64,000 nucleotides of DNA from Streptomyces sp. WAC 01529 (GTDB lineage Bacteria > Actinomycetota > Actinomycetes > Streptomycetales > Streptomycetaceae): the NCBI RefSeq assembly GCF_003945545.1, contig NZ_CP029617.1, forward strand, positions 6,096,001-6,160,000, given 5' to 3'. Below, piece after piece: positions 34,601-42,355 of this stretch. The notes beneath the pieces are model-generated. The model was given only the letters and a program-made list of their open reading frames with translations. It was not told the origin of the DNA and did not search any database. Position 1 is the stretch's first letter. Every line of letters starts with the position of its first letter. The position numbers were made by a program, and so were the translations under genes.

Positions 34601-34721
34601 GGACGACGTCACCGAGATCCGCGAAGGCTTCGAGGGCGGTATCAACCTCGGCAACTTCAACGACATCAAGATCGACGACGTCATCGCGACGTACGAGATG
34701 CGCGAGAAGCCGCGCGGCTGA
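31602..34721 (+). CDS. infB: Translation initiation factor IF-2
   Basis: GTPase of 1039 residues that places initiator tRNA on the 30S subunit. Residues ~1-50 form the IF2N module (AKVRVYELAKEFGVESKAVM). A very long disordered segment (~55-415) is rich in Ala, Pro, Gly and Arg and becomes a GGRPGG-type repeat near its end. A second IF2N module and the G domain with GHVDHGKT (about residue 540), DTPGHEAF and NKID follow, then domains II-IV. GTG 31602 has AAAGGAG upstream. The Gly-Arg repeat uses many CGT/GGT codons, unlike the usual C-ending codons nearby. Confidence 0.97.
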   Translation: MAKVRVYELAKEFGVESKAVMAKLQELGEFVRSASSTIEAPVVRKLTDAFQQGGNGKSAAKPGAPRKQAAPKPPAPSGSASPSPAQAARPGPAAPKPPAPKPAAEKPAASPAAPGPRPGPKPPAPKPAPASPAPTTPEFTAPPAAPAAPAAPAAQQAPRPAAARPGAPKPGGRPAPAQGGQGQGQGGRGDRPERAPRPGGQGAPRPGGARPAGPRPGNNPFTSGGSTGMARPQAPRPGGAPRPGGGPGGQGGPGGAPRPQGQGGPGGAPRPQGQGGARPTPGGMPRPQAPRPGGGPAGNRPNPGMMPQRPAAGPRPGGGPGGGRGPGGGGRPGGAGGGRPGGGGFAGRPAGPGGGGGGFAGRPGGPGGGGAGRPGGGGGFGGRPGFGGRPGGPGARGGTQGAFGRPGGPARRGRKSKRQRRQEYEAMQAPSVGGVMLPRGNGQTVRLSRGASLTDFAEKINANPASLVGVMMNLGEMVTATQSVSDETLKLLADEMNFVLEIVSPEEEDRELLESFSIEFGEDEGGEEMLVSRPPVVTVMGHVDHGKTRLLDAIRKTNVVAGEAGGITQHIGAYQVATEVNGEERAITFIDTPGHEAFTAMRARGAKSTDIAILVVAANDGVMPQTIEALNHAKAADVPIVVAVNKIDVEGADPTKVRGQLTEFGLVAEEYGGDTMFVDISARQGLNIEQLLEAVVLTADASLDLRANPEQDAQGIAIEAHLDKGRGAVATVLVQRGTLRVGDTMVAGDAYGRVRAMLDDKGENVEEATPSTPVLVLGLTNVPGAGDNFLVVDEDRTARQIAEKRAARERNAAFAKRTRRVSLEDLDQVLKAGLVQDLNIIIKGDASGSVEALESSLLQLDVGDEVDIRVLHRGVGAVTESDIDLAMGSDAIVIGFNVRAAGRAAQMAEREGVDVRYYSVIYQAIEEIEAALKGMLKPEYEEVELGTAEIREVFRSSKLGNIAGVLIRSGEVKRNTKARLIRDGKVIAESLNIEGLRRFKDDVTEIREGFEGGINLGNFNDIKIDDVIATYEMREKPRG

Positions 34722-34778
34722 TCGACTGCCTCACGGCAGTGACCGCCTCACAGCGGTCTGATCCGCACGGTCAGTGTC

Positions 34779-34816
34779 GGGGCCGGTCGACGGGGAAAAT
34801 CCCGTCGATCGGCCCC
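34779..34816 (+). terminator. Hairpin after infB
   Basis: GGGGCCGGTCGACGGGG pairs with CCCGTCGATCGGCCCC around an AAAAT loop, with one wobble pair. Two smaller hairpins (CTGCC..GGCAG and GACCGC..GCGGTC, 34726-34760) precede it. Probably a partial terminator in the long operon. Confidence 0.75.
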
Positions 34817-34899
34817 GGCCGTTCCGTGTACGGTTCTTGTGTCCCTGCCAAGTGGTTGGCGGGGCACCGAACCCGTACCGGCGGGACATCCGGACACAC

Positions 34900-35193
34900 A
34901 TGTATGTGGGGACTCTGTCCTTCGATCTGCTCCTCGGCGACGTACATTCGCTGAAGGAGAAACGCTCCGTAGTCCGCCCGATCGTCGCCGAACTCCAGCG
35001 GAAGTACGCGGTGAGCGTGGCGGAGGTGGGCGGTCACGACCTGCACCGCAGGGCCGAGATCGGGCTCGCCGCGGTGTCGGGCGACTGGGGCCATCTCACG
35101 GACGTACTGGACCGGTGCGAGCGCCTGGTCGCCGCCCGGCCCGAAGTGGAGCTGCTGTCGGTAAGACGGCGGCTGCACGGCGACGACGACTGA
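34900..35193 (+). CDS. DUF503 protein (YlxP-like)
   Basis: Small protein of 97 residues, member of the DUF503/YlxP family found between infB and rbfA. The opening MYVGTLSFDLLLGDVHSLKE and the middle VAEVGGHDLHRRAEIG are characteristic. ATG 34900 gives the family start; upstream in-frame codons overlap the infB terminator. Function unproven, but the location between an initiation factor and a ribosome-assembly factor suggests a ribosome-associated role. Confidence 0.92.
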   Translation: MYVGTLSFDLLLGDVHSLKEKRSVVRPIVAELQRKYAVSVAEVGGHDLHRRAEIGLAAVSGDWGHLTDVLDRCERLVAARPEVELLSVRRRLHGDDD

Positions 35194-35244
35194 ACAACAG
35201 CAAGACAAGCCCAGGGAATGCCCGGGGAAAAGGGAGACGGAGCA

Positions 35245-35721
35245 GTGGCCGACAACGCGCGGGCGAAAAGGCTGGCGGACCTCATCCGAGAGGTGGTTGC
35301 CCAGAAGCTGCAGCGCGGGATCAAGGACCCGCGGCTCGGGACGCACGTGACCATCACGGACACCCGGGTGACCGGTGACCTGCGGGAGGCGACCGTCTTC
35401 TACACGGTCTACGGCGACGACGAGGACCGCGCGGCCGCCGCCGCGGGCCTGGAGAGCGCCAAGGGCGTGCTGCGCTCGGCGGTGGGCCAGGCCGCGGGCG
35501 TGAAGTTCACCCCGTCCCTGTCCTTCGTCGCGGACGCCCTGCCGGACAACGCGCGGGCCATCGAGGACCTGCTCGACAAGGCACGGATGTCGGACGAGAA
35601 GGTGCGGGAGGTCTCCGCGGGCGCCGAGTTCGCGGGCGGGGCCGACCCGTACCGCAAGCCCGAGTCCGACGAGGATACGGACGGCACCGACGACGAGACG
35701 GACGGCGACGCCCGCGCATGA
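35245..35721 (+). CDS. rbfA: Ribosome-binding factor A
   Basis: 30S maturation factor of 158 residues with the KH-like fold (RAKRLADLIREVVAQKLQRG, DPRLGTHVTITDTRVTGDL) acting on 16S rRNA helix 1. The C-terminus is extended and acidic (DEDTDGTDDETDGD). GTG 35245 was chosen over ATG 35218 because AGGGAGACGGAGC precedes it at the right distance and MADNARAKR is the family N-terminus. It overlaps truB by 4 bp. Confidence 0.95.
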   Translation: MADNARAKRLADLIREVVAQKLQRGIKDPRLGTHVTITDTRVTGDLREATVFYTVYGDDEDRAAAAAGLESAKGVLRSAVGQAAGVKFTPSLSFVADALPDNARAIEDLLDKARMSDEKVREVSAGAEFAGGADPYRKPESDEDTDGTDDETDGDARA

Positions 35722-36620
35722 GCAGCACCACAACGCCGGACGGCCTTGTCATCGTCGACAAGCCGTCCGGCTTCACTTCGCACGACGTGGTCGCCAAGAT
35801 GCGGGGGATCGCAAGGACCCGCCGCGTCGGGCACGCGGGCACCCTCGACCCCATGGCGACGGGCGTGCTCGTCCTCGGCGTCGAGCGCGCCACCAAGCTC
35901 CTCGGTCATCTGGCGCTGACCGAGAAGGAGTACCTGGGCACCATCCGCCTCGGGCAGGACACGCTCACCGACGACGCCGAGGGCGAGATCACCTCGTCCG
36001 CCGACGCCTCGAAGATCACCCGCGAGGCGATCGACGAGGGCATCGCCAAGCTCTCCGGCGACATCATGCAGGTGCCGTCGAAGGTCAGCGCCATCAAGAT
36101 CGACGGCAAGCGGTCGTACGCGCGCGCCCGCAAGGGCGAGGAGTTCGAGATCCCGGCCCGGCCGGTGACGATCTCCGCCTTCACCGTGTACGACGTCCGC
36201 GACGCCGTCGCCGAGGACGGCACCCCCGTCCTCGACCTGGTCGTCTCGGTCGTCTGCTCCTCGGGAACGTACATCCGGGCGCTCGCCCGCGACCTCGGCG
36301 CGGACCTCGGCGTGGGCGGGCACCTGACCGCGCTGCGCCGCACCCGCGTCGGCCCGTACAAACTGGACGCGGCCAAGACGCTCGACCAGCTCCAGGAGGA
36401 GCTGACCGTGATGCCGGTGGCCGAGGCCGCCGAGCGGGCCTTCCCGCGCTGGGACGTGGACGACAAGCGCGGCCGGCTGCTGCTGAACGGCGTCCGGATC
36501 GACATGCCCGAGGAATACGCGGGCGTGGGCGCCGTCGCCGTCTTCGACGCGCAGGGCCGCTTCCTGGTCCTCGCGGAGGAGTCGCGGGGCAAGGCCAAGA
36601 GCCTGGCCGTCTTCGCCTGA
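35718..36620 (+). CDS. truB: tRNA pseudouridine-55 synthase
   Basis: Pseudouridine synthase of 300 residues that modifies U55 of the tRNA T-loop. The catalytic aspartate is D44 in GHAGTLDPMATGVL; the motifs VDKPSGFTSHDVV and GTYIRALARDLG are also present. A short C-terminal PUA-like extension ends the protein. ATG 35718 overlaps the rbfA stop. A hairpin about 95 bases beyond the stop probably ends this long operon. Confidence 0.96.
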   Translation: MSSTTTPDGLVIVDKPSGFTSHDVVAKMRGIARTRRVGHAGTLDPMATGVLVLGVERATKLLGHLALTEKEYLGTIRLGQDTLTDDAEGEITSSADASKITREAIDEGIAKLSGDIMQVPSKVSAIKIDGKRSYARARKGEEFEIPARPVTISAFTVYDVRDAVAEDGTPVLDLVVSVVCSSGTYIRALARDLGADLGVGGHLTALRRTRVGPYKLDAAKTLDQLQEELTVMPVAEAAERAFPRWDVDDKRGRLLLNGVRIDMPEEYAGVGAVAVFDAQGRFLVLAEESRGKAKSLAVFA

Positions 36621-36715
36621 GGCGGGCCCGGCCGGGGGCTCCGGCGCCGGGATCTCGTGGCCGGGGCCTCTTGTGCTGGTACTTCTGTGCCGGGCTCTGG
36701 GGCCGGGGCTTTGTC

Positions 36716-36747
36716 GTGGAGCGGCGGACTTCGGCACGCCGCTCCAC
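36716..36747 (+). terminator. Hairpin after truB
   Basis: Perfect 11-bp inverted repeat GTGGAGCGGCG / CGCCGCTCCAC with a 10-base loop. It lies within the 295-base gap between truB and the protease-NTPase gene, in which I see no gene. Confidence 0.8.
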
Positions 36748-36915
36748 GGTCCCCCCACCCAAGGTGTTTCCATCGCGCCGCGCCGATTCACCCCTTCGGG
36801 CAGGCGCTCGGAGTGAACCGAGGGAGCAGACGGGGGCGCGTTCGGGCCTCGTCCTGTCCGGCTGATCACCGCCGACCTACGGTCGGAGAACGGGGAACGG
36901 CCGGGAGGTTCGAGC

Positions 36916-39900
36916 ATGGCGGGACGGGGTCCGCGGGCCAAGGGTGCCGGGGACGCCGCGGGCGCGGAGGAGCGGGGCGGTCACGCGGCGCTCGACCGGG
37001 CCCTGGTGCGGGTCTGCGATCTCGCGGGGCGGCCTCGGGGCACGGGGTTCGCCGCCGACGAGCACGGCACGGTCATCACCAGCCACGAGGCCGTCGACGG
37101 CCTCGCCCGGATCGTGCTGCACGCCTCGGACGAGCGGACCTGCGTCGTGCCCGCCGATGCCGTGGTGGCGCTGCCCGACGCCGATCTCGCGCTCGTGCAC
37201 ACCGAGGGGCTCGGGCTGCGGCCCCTCCCGCTGGCCGTGCGGGACTCCGTGGCGACCGGCGCGTATGTGCGGATCGCCGCGCTCGGCTGGCGCGAGGCGC
37301 GGGTCCTCGGCTCCTCCCCGGTGACGTATACGGCGACGGACCGCTTCCATCTGGTGGGCACCGCGCTGGAGTTGGCGATCGGCACGGAGGGCGCGGACGC
37401 GCTGCGGCTCGGGGGCGGGGCCGCGGGCGGGCCTGTCGTGGACGTCGCGTCCGGCGCGGTTCTCGCGGTCCTGGGCACGGCGCTGCTGCCTCAGCATCCG
37501 GCTCGGGCGGGGGAGGGCGCCTCCTTCGCGGGAGCGGGCTCCTCCGTCGCGGGAGCGGGCCTCGTGGGGGAGGGCTCCTTCTTCGTGGGGGAGGTCCCTT
37601 TCGCGCACCGGCCGCCCGGCTTCGCGATTCCGCTGCGGGAGGCGGCCGCCGCCGACCCGGGCGGGCCACTCGCCGCACTCATCGCACGCAACGCCGCGAC
37701 CGTCCCCGCCTACGGAGACGATCTCAATCTGGCGGGCGCGCTGCATCTGACGGCCACGTCGGCGGGGTGCGACGGGCCGGGCGCGGCGCAGCTCGACCCG
37801 GTCGAACGGCCGGACGTGGCGGGGGAGTTCAGCGCCTTCGTCGACGGTCCGGCGTACGTACTGGGCCTGGTCGGCGACCCCGGCACGGGGCGTACGACGG
37901 AACTGTCCGCGCTCGCCGCACGGCGGGCCAGGGGTGCCGAGCCGGCGCCCACGCTGTGGCTGCGCGGCGCCGACCTGCGGGGCACGGACGACTCCGTCGC
38001 GGACGCGGTGGAGCGGGCCCTCGACCGGGCGGGGCGGATCCTCGCGGCTTCGGAGGAGATGCCGCGGGGGCAGCAGCCGGGGCAGCAGCCGGAGCCGGGT
38101 CCGGGGCTCGGGGACATCTCGGCGGGGCGCGTGGCCCGGCTCGTGCGGGACGCGGGGCGACCGCTGCTCCTCCTGCTCGACGGCCCCGAGGAGATGCCGC
38201 CCGCGCTGGCACACGGCCTCGCCCGGTGGAGCGAGGGCACGGCCGCGTGGCTGAGGGAGACGGGCGCGCGGCTCGTCGTCGCCTGCCGGGCGGAGTACTG
38301 GGAGCAGGCGGGGGCGTTTTTCGAGGCGGGGGCGCTGCACGGGGCTCTGGGAACAGCGCTGGGACCACACGAAACCGCATACCCCCCTTGCGTACGCCTC
38401 GATGACCTGCCGGAGCCGCAGGCGGGGTGGGCCCGCGCGCGGTACGGCATTCCGGAGGGCGCGCTCGCCGCAGCCGACGCGCGGCATCCGCTGGCGCTGC
38501 GGCTGCTCTCCGAGGTCCGGGCCGCCCGCCCGGACGCGCCGCCGCCGGGTACGCCCGGGCGGGAGGAGATCTTCGCCGCGCATCTGGACCTGCTGTGCCT
38601 GCGCGTCGCGGTACGGCTCGCGGCGGCGAACGGCTTGCGCGGCACCGCGGTGCGGCGCCTCGCGGCGAAGGTCTCCGGTCAGGTCCACGAGGCGGCGCGG
38701 CGCTGCCTGGGCCCTGGCCAGGGCGAGCTGGACCGCGAGTCCTTCGAGGCGGTCTTCCCGTGGGGGGCGCTGCCGGGGGTCCACGGCTGCACGGGCTGGG
38801 CGTCGGCGGTACTGACGGAGGGGCTGCTGGTGCCGGCGGGTTCGGGTTACCGCTTCGCGCACGAGGAGGTGGCCGACTGGATCCAGGGCACGCATCTGGA
38901 CGTGGACGGAGCGCTGACCTCCCTGATCCACCGACACCGCCCCGCGCTCCGCGCCCCCACGGTCCCGGAACAGCGCCGCCCCGTCCGCCCCCTCCCGGTG
39001 CCCCGCCACCGCATCGGCCCGGTGATCGAGGCGCTGCTGCTGCTGGGACGGCAGCGGGGCCCGGTGGGGCTGGGGCAGCGGCTGTGGGAACTGTCGGACG
39101 CGGTGACGGAGTTTGTGGGCGGGGGGTCCTTGAGCGGTGGGGGATGCGGCGCGGGGCCTGCGGCAGGGGCTGAGGGCTCGGGGGGCGGCGAGAGGGGGGC
39201 GGTGATCCCCGCAGAGGGGCGGGACGCCGAGGACATGGCACCCACGGAGGCCGAGGGCGCGGCATCCGGTGGGAGCGGGGATGCGGTGTGTGCCGGTGGA
39301 GCGATCACCGGGGGCGGCTGTGCGGAATCCGGTGGGGGAGACGGTGGGGTGCCGGCTGGCGGGGGATGTGCGGCGTGCGCGGGAGGCAGCTGTCCGGTGA
39401 GCGCCGGGGACGGCCGTGTGGCGTGCGGTGGAGGCGGCCGGGCGGGGTGGGCGGAATCCGTCGCAGGGCACTGCGGGGCGTCCGCTGGCGGTGGGTGTGC
39501 GGCATGCGCCGGAGGTGGCGGGGCGGTGTCCGCTGGAGGCAACCGTGCGGCGTTTGCCGAGGGGCGGGACGCGGCATCTGCCGGAGCCGACTGTGCGGCA
39601 CCTGTCGACGGCTGCACGGAATCCGTGGCAGGGCACTACGGAGCGTCCCGTGGCGGGGGCTCTGTGGCATGCGCCGGAGGCGGCCGGGCGGCGAGCGCCG
39701 AGGATGCGGGTGCGGTTTTCGGCGGGGACGCGTATGGGGCGTTCGCTGGTGAGGGCTGCGTGGCGCCCGCTGGAGGTGGCGGAGAGGGCTCAGTCGAGGG
39801 CGGTTTTGGGGTGCGCGCCCGAGGTGATGGTGCGGCCTTCGACGAGGGCGTAGGCCCGGCATGCGCCGAGGGCGACGGGGAGGGGTCTGCCGAAGGCTGG

Positions 39901-40761
39901 CGCGGGGCGCGTGCCGACGTTAGCTGTGTCGCGTCAACTGGCGGCGACTCCACCAGAGGCAACCGTGCCGAGGCGTTCGCAGAGGAGGAGGGCGCGGCAG
40001 CTGACGGACGTAACTGTCCGGCATCTGTCGGCGGCGACCGTCCGGCTCCGGCCGGGGGCGGCCACGCGGGACCTGTGGGCGGTAGCCGCTCGGCAGCCGC
40101 CCGGGATGACTGGGTGGCATCTGTCGGGGGCGACTGCGCGGCTCCGTCCGGAGGCGATTACGCGGCATCTGCCGGAGGTATCCACGCGGCTCCGGCCGGG
40201 GGCGGCCACGCGGCATCCGTCGGCGGCGACCGCCCGGCCCCGGCCGGGGGCGGCCATGTGGAATCTGTGGGCGGCAGCCGCTCGGCAACCGCCCGGGATG
40301 ACTACGTGGCATCTGTCGGGGGCGACTGCGCGGCTCCGGCTGGGGGCGGCCGTGTGGGATCCGTGGGCGGCAGTCGCTCGGTACCTGCCCGAGACGACTA
40401 CGCGGTACCTGCCGACGGCGACCGCACACCCCCGGCAGCAGGCGGTCACGCGGCATCTGTCGGCGGCAGCCGTGCTACCCCCGCCCGAGACGACCACCCG
40501 GCAACTTCCGGCGGCAGCCGCCCGGCACCCGCTCACGGCAACGGCAACCTCGCGACCTCCCCCGAAATGGGCTCGGCACCCTCCGCAGGGCCCACCCCGC
40601 CCCTGCCCTTCTCCGCCGGACCCGAAGCTCCTCCCCCCGTACCCCAGCCACCCCCCACCACCCCCTCCACAGCGCCACCCCGCACCCCGAGGCCCCGCAC
40701 CCCCCGGGAACGGAGCCGGAAGTCCCCGTACGCGGCAAGGCGGCAGGCCGTGACGGTGTGA
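36916..40761 (+). CDS. Trypsin-like (serine-less) domain plus P-loop NTPase with giant repeat tail
   Basis: Protein of 1281 residues as read. Residues ~25-240 look like a trypsin-fold domain: the His region (GTVITSHEAVDG) and Asp region (DADLALVHTEG) exist, but the usual GDSGGP reads GAAGGP, so the nucleophile is missing. A NTPase follows with Walker A GDPGTGRTT (about 317) and Walker B RPLLLLLDGPEE (about 420), as in STAND/NACHT-type switches. From about residue 734 to 1208 the protein is an 8-residue Gly/Ala/Ser/Cys repeat, then Pro-rich to the stop. The repeat is open in several frames, so the frame beyond residue 734 is doubtful. The next gene overlaps by GTGA and looks like the lost C-terminal part. 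Confidence 0.8.
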   Translation: MAGRGPRAKGAGDAAGAEERGGHAALDRALVRVCDLAGRPRGTGFAADEHGTVITSHEAVDGLARIVLHASDERTCVVPADAVVALPDADLALVHTEGLGLRPLPLAVRDSVATGAYVRIAALGWREARVLGSSPVTYTATDRFHLVGTALELAIGTEGADALRLGGGAAGGPVVDVASGAVLAVLGTALLPQHPARAGEGASFAGAGSSVAGAGLVGEGSFFVGEVPFAHRPPGFAIPLREAAAADPGGPLAALIARNAATVPAYGDDLNLAGALHLTATSAGCDGPGAAQLDPVERPDVAGEFSAFVDGPAYVLGLVGDPGTGRTTELSALAARRARGAEPAPTLWLRGADLRGTDDSVADAVERALDRAGRILAASEEMPRGQQPGQQPEPGPGLGDISAGRVARLVRDAGRPLLLLLDGPEEMPPALAHGLARWSEGTAAWLRETGARLVVACRAEYWEQAGAFFEAGALHGALGTALGPHETAYPPCVRLDDLPEPQAGWARARYGIPEGALAAADARHPLALRLLSEVRAARPDAPPPGTPGREEIFAAHLDLLCLRVAVRLAAANGLRGTAVRRLAAKVSGQVHEAARRCLGPGQGELDRESFEAVFPWGALPGVHGCTGWASAVLTEGLLVPAGSGYRFAHEEVADWIQGTHLDVDGALTSLIHRHRPALRAPTVPEQRRPVRPLPVPRHRIGPVIEALLLLGRQRGPVGLGQRLWELSDAVTEFVGGGSLSGGGCGAGPAAGAEGSGGGERGAVIPAEGRDAEDMAPTEAEGAASGGSGDAVCAGGAITGGGCAESGGGDGGVPAGGGCAACAGGSCPVSAGDGRVACGGGGRAGWAESVAGHCGASAGGGCAACAGGGGAVSAGGNRAAFAEGRDAASAGADCAAPVDGCTESVAGHYGASRGGGSVACAGGGRAASAEDAGAVFGGDAYGAFAGEGCVAPAGGGGEGSVEGGFGVRARGDGAAFDEGVGPACAEGDGEGSAEGWRGARADVSCVASTGGDSTRGNRAEAFAEEEGAAADGRNCPASVGGDRPAPAGGGHAGPVGGSRSAAARDDWVASVGGDCAAPSGGDYAASAGGIHAAPAGGGHAASVGGDRPAPAGGGHVESVGGSRSATARDDYVASVGGDCAAPAGGGRVGSVGGSRSVPARDDYAVPADGDRTPPAAGGHAASVGGSRATPARDDHPATSGGSRPAPAHGNGNLATSPEMGSAPSAGPTPPLPFSAGPEAPPPVPQPPPTTPSTAPPRTPRPRTPRERSRKSPYAARRQAVTV
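39118..40540 (+). repeat. 24-bp coding minisatellite, roughly 50 or more degenerate copies
   Basis: A 24-base periodicity built around GCGGCATCTGYCGGMGGCG runs for about 1.4 kb. In the annotated frame it gives units such as GGDCAAPS, GGDYAASA and GGGHAASV. In the +2 frame it gives VRHLPEAA/TRHLSAAT-type units whose codons end more often in G or C. Several frames on both strands stay open, as expected for a repeat whose unit is a multiple of three. Confidence 0.85.
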
Positions 40762-42182
40762 GCGATGCTTGTTGGTGGGCGACGCACCTGGTCAGGGGCG
40801 TGCTGCTGCGCGTGCCCGACGCGGGGCCCTATCTGCCCGTGCTCGAAGTGCTCGCCGAGCGCGGCCAGTTCGGGGCCGCATTCTGGCTGGGGCTCCGCCT
40901 GGGGGACGCCGAGCGGTTCGCCCTGTTGCGGCGGCGCGTCGTACGGGACGGGCCCCCTGGCACTCCGGACCGGTGCCTGGACGCCGTCGCCGGACTCCTC
41001 GCCGCCGACCCCACCGGCGTACAGCCGCACCTCGTCCGCTGGTTCACCGACGAGCGGCCGCTGGACGCCGCGCCCCACGCCACCGTCGCCTCCGCCGCGC
41101 AGGCGCTGCTCCACACCCACCGGCACCACGCCATCGACGACCTCACCGAAACCCTCGTCGACCGCGCCCACGCCCGCGCCGACGAACTCCTCGCCGCCCT
41201 CGCCGAGGAGGAGCCCTCCGCCCTCTGCCGCGCCGTCGTGCGCTGGGCCCACGACGAGCGGCCCGACCGGCGCGTGGCCGCCGCCACCTACGGCCCGCTC
41301 GTCGCCCCGCACGCCACGGCGGAGGCCGACCGGGAGATCCTGCGGGACGCCGCCCTCGCCCTGCTCGCCCGCCCCGCCGACGACACCCTGCACGGCGCCG
41401 CCCTCGCCCTGCTCATCCGCGACCCGAAGACGCGCCCCCGCTATCTGACCCGCGCCCTGCGCCGCTTCATCGCCGGGGACCCGCGGCTGCCCGTGAGCGC
41501 GCCGGCCGAGGCCCTGGCCACCCACCCCGAGCCGGTACTCGCCGCCTTCAGCGCCCGCCTGCACGCCCCGGGCCCGGCCCCCGACGACGTCCTGCGCGGC
41601 CTCGCCGACGTGACCACGCCCGCCCTCGCCCGCCGCGTCGCCGCCCTCGTACAGGACCTCCTGGAGACTCGCCCCGAGACCGCCGGAGCCGCCGCCGCGT
41701 ACATCGACCGGCGACTCGAACAGGGCCCCGCCGTACGCCCCGTCCTCTTCCCCCTGGTGTCCGGCCTGCTGCACAGCCGCCCCGCACAGGTCCGCGCGGC
41801 CCTCGCGCCCGTCCTCGCCGCCCCCGGCACCGCCGCCTCGCGGGCCCTGCGGGACGAGCTGCTCGACGTACTGCTCAGCCAGGAGCGGGACCCGACGGTC
41901 CTGGAGAGCGTCCTGCGCTCCGTGGCCCACGGCGCCGCCGTCCGCGGTGAGGCCCGCACCCGCGAGCGCGTGCACCGCACCGGACTGCTCCTCGGACGCA
42001 CCCCGGAAGGCGCCCTCCGCTTCGACCGCTGCCTGGTCGAACAGGCCCGCCGCGAACAGGCGTTCGCCACCCTCGTCGCCCGCTGGCTCCGCGACGCCCC
42101 CGAGGAGTGGGCCGCCCTGATCGGCCCGAGCGCCTCCCGGACGATTCTGAACATCGCGGGCGGTGCACGGGTCCCGGCCTAG
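40758..42182 (+). CDS. Helical-repeat protein, probable detached C-terminal part of the NTPase
   Basis: Protein of 474 residues made of Ala/Leu/Arg-rich helix pairs resembling HEAT-type repeats (AALALLARPADDTLHGAALALLI, VLAAFSARLH, ALAPVLAAPGT). The first residues (ACWWATHLVRGVLLRVPDAGPYLPVLEVLAE) look like the continuation of a larger protein rather than a natural N-terminus. GTG 40758 overlaps the preceding stop (GTGA), so termination-reinitiation is possible. From memory, relatives in other streptomycetes are one continuous gene between truB and ribF; here the minisatellite lies at the junction and the frame changes. It could therefore be a split gene or, alternatively, an assembly frameshift. 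Confidence 0.7.
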   Translation: MSDACWWATHLVRGVLLRVPDAGPYLPVLEVLAERGQFGAAFWLGLRLGDAERFALLRRRVVRDGPPGTPDRCLDAVAGLLAADPTGVQPHLVRWFTDERPLDAAPHATVASAAQALLHTHRHHAIDDLTETLVDRAHARADELLAALAEEEPSALCRAVVRWAHDERPDRRVAAATYGPLVAPHATAEADREILRDAALALLARPADDTLHGAALALLIRDPKTRPRYLTRALRRFIAGDPRLPVSAPAEALATHPEPVLAAFSARLHAPGPAPDDVLRGLADVTTPALARRVAALVQDLLETRPETAGAAAAYIDRRLEQGPAVRPVLFPLVSGLLHSRPAQVRAALAPVLAAPGTAASRALRDELLDVLLSQERDPTVLESVLRSVAHGAAVRGEARTRERVHRTGLLLGRTPEGALRFDRCLVEQARREQAFATLVARWLRDAPEEWAALIGPSASRTILNIAGGARVPA

Positions 42183-42355
42183 GGGACAACCCCGGCCTCA
42201 GCCCGAGGACGGCCCGGAGTGACTGCCGCCACCCCCGCCGAGCAGACACCGATGCGAGCCGGGGCACGTCGGCATGGCAGTCTTAGACCTGCGTAATCGG
42301 CAATGGGAACGTACAGACGTCACGGACGTACACAGGTTCGGCGAGGAGCAAAGAA

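Noticed and set aside
39288..40753. Alternative plus-strand proteins in the minisatellite
   Set aside because: Open only because the repeat lacks stops in several frames; listed as a frame question instead of as separate genes.
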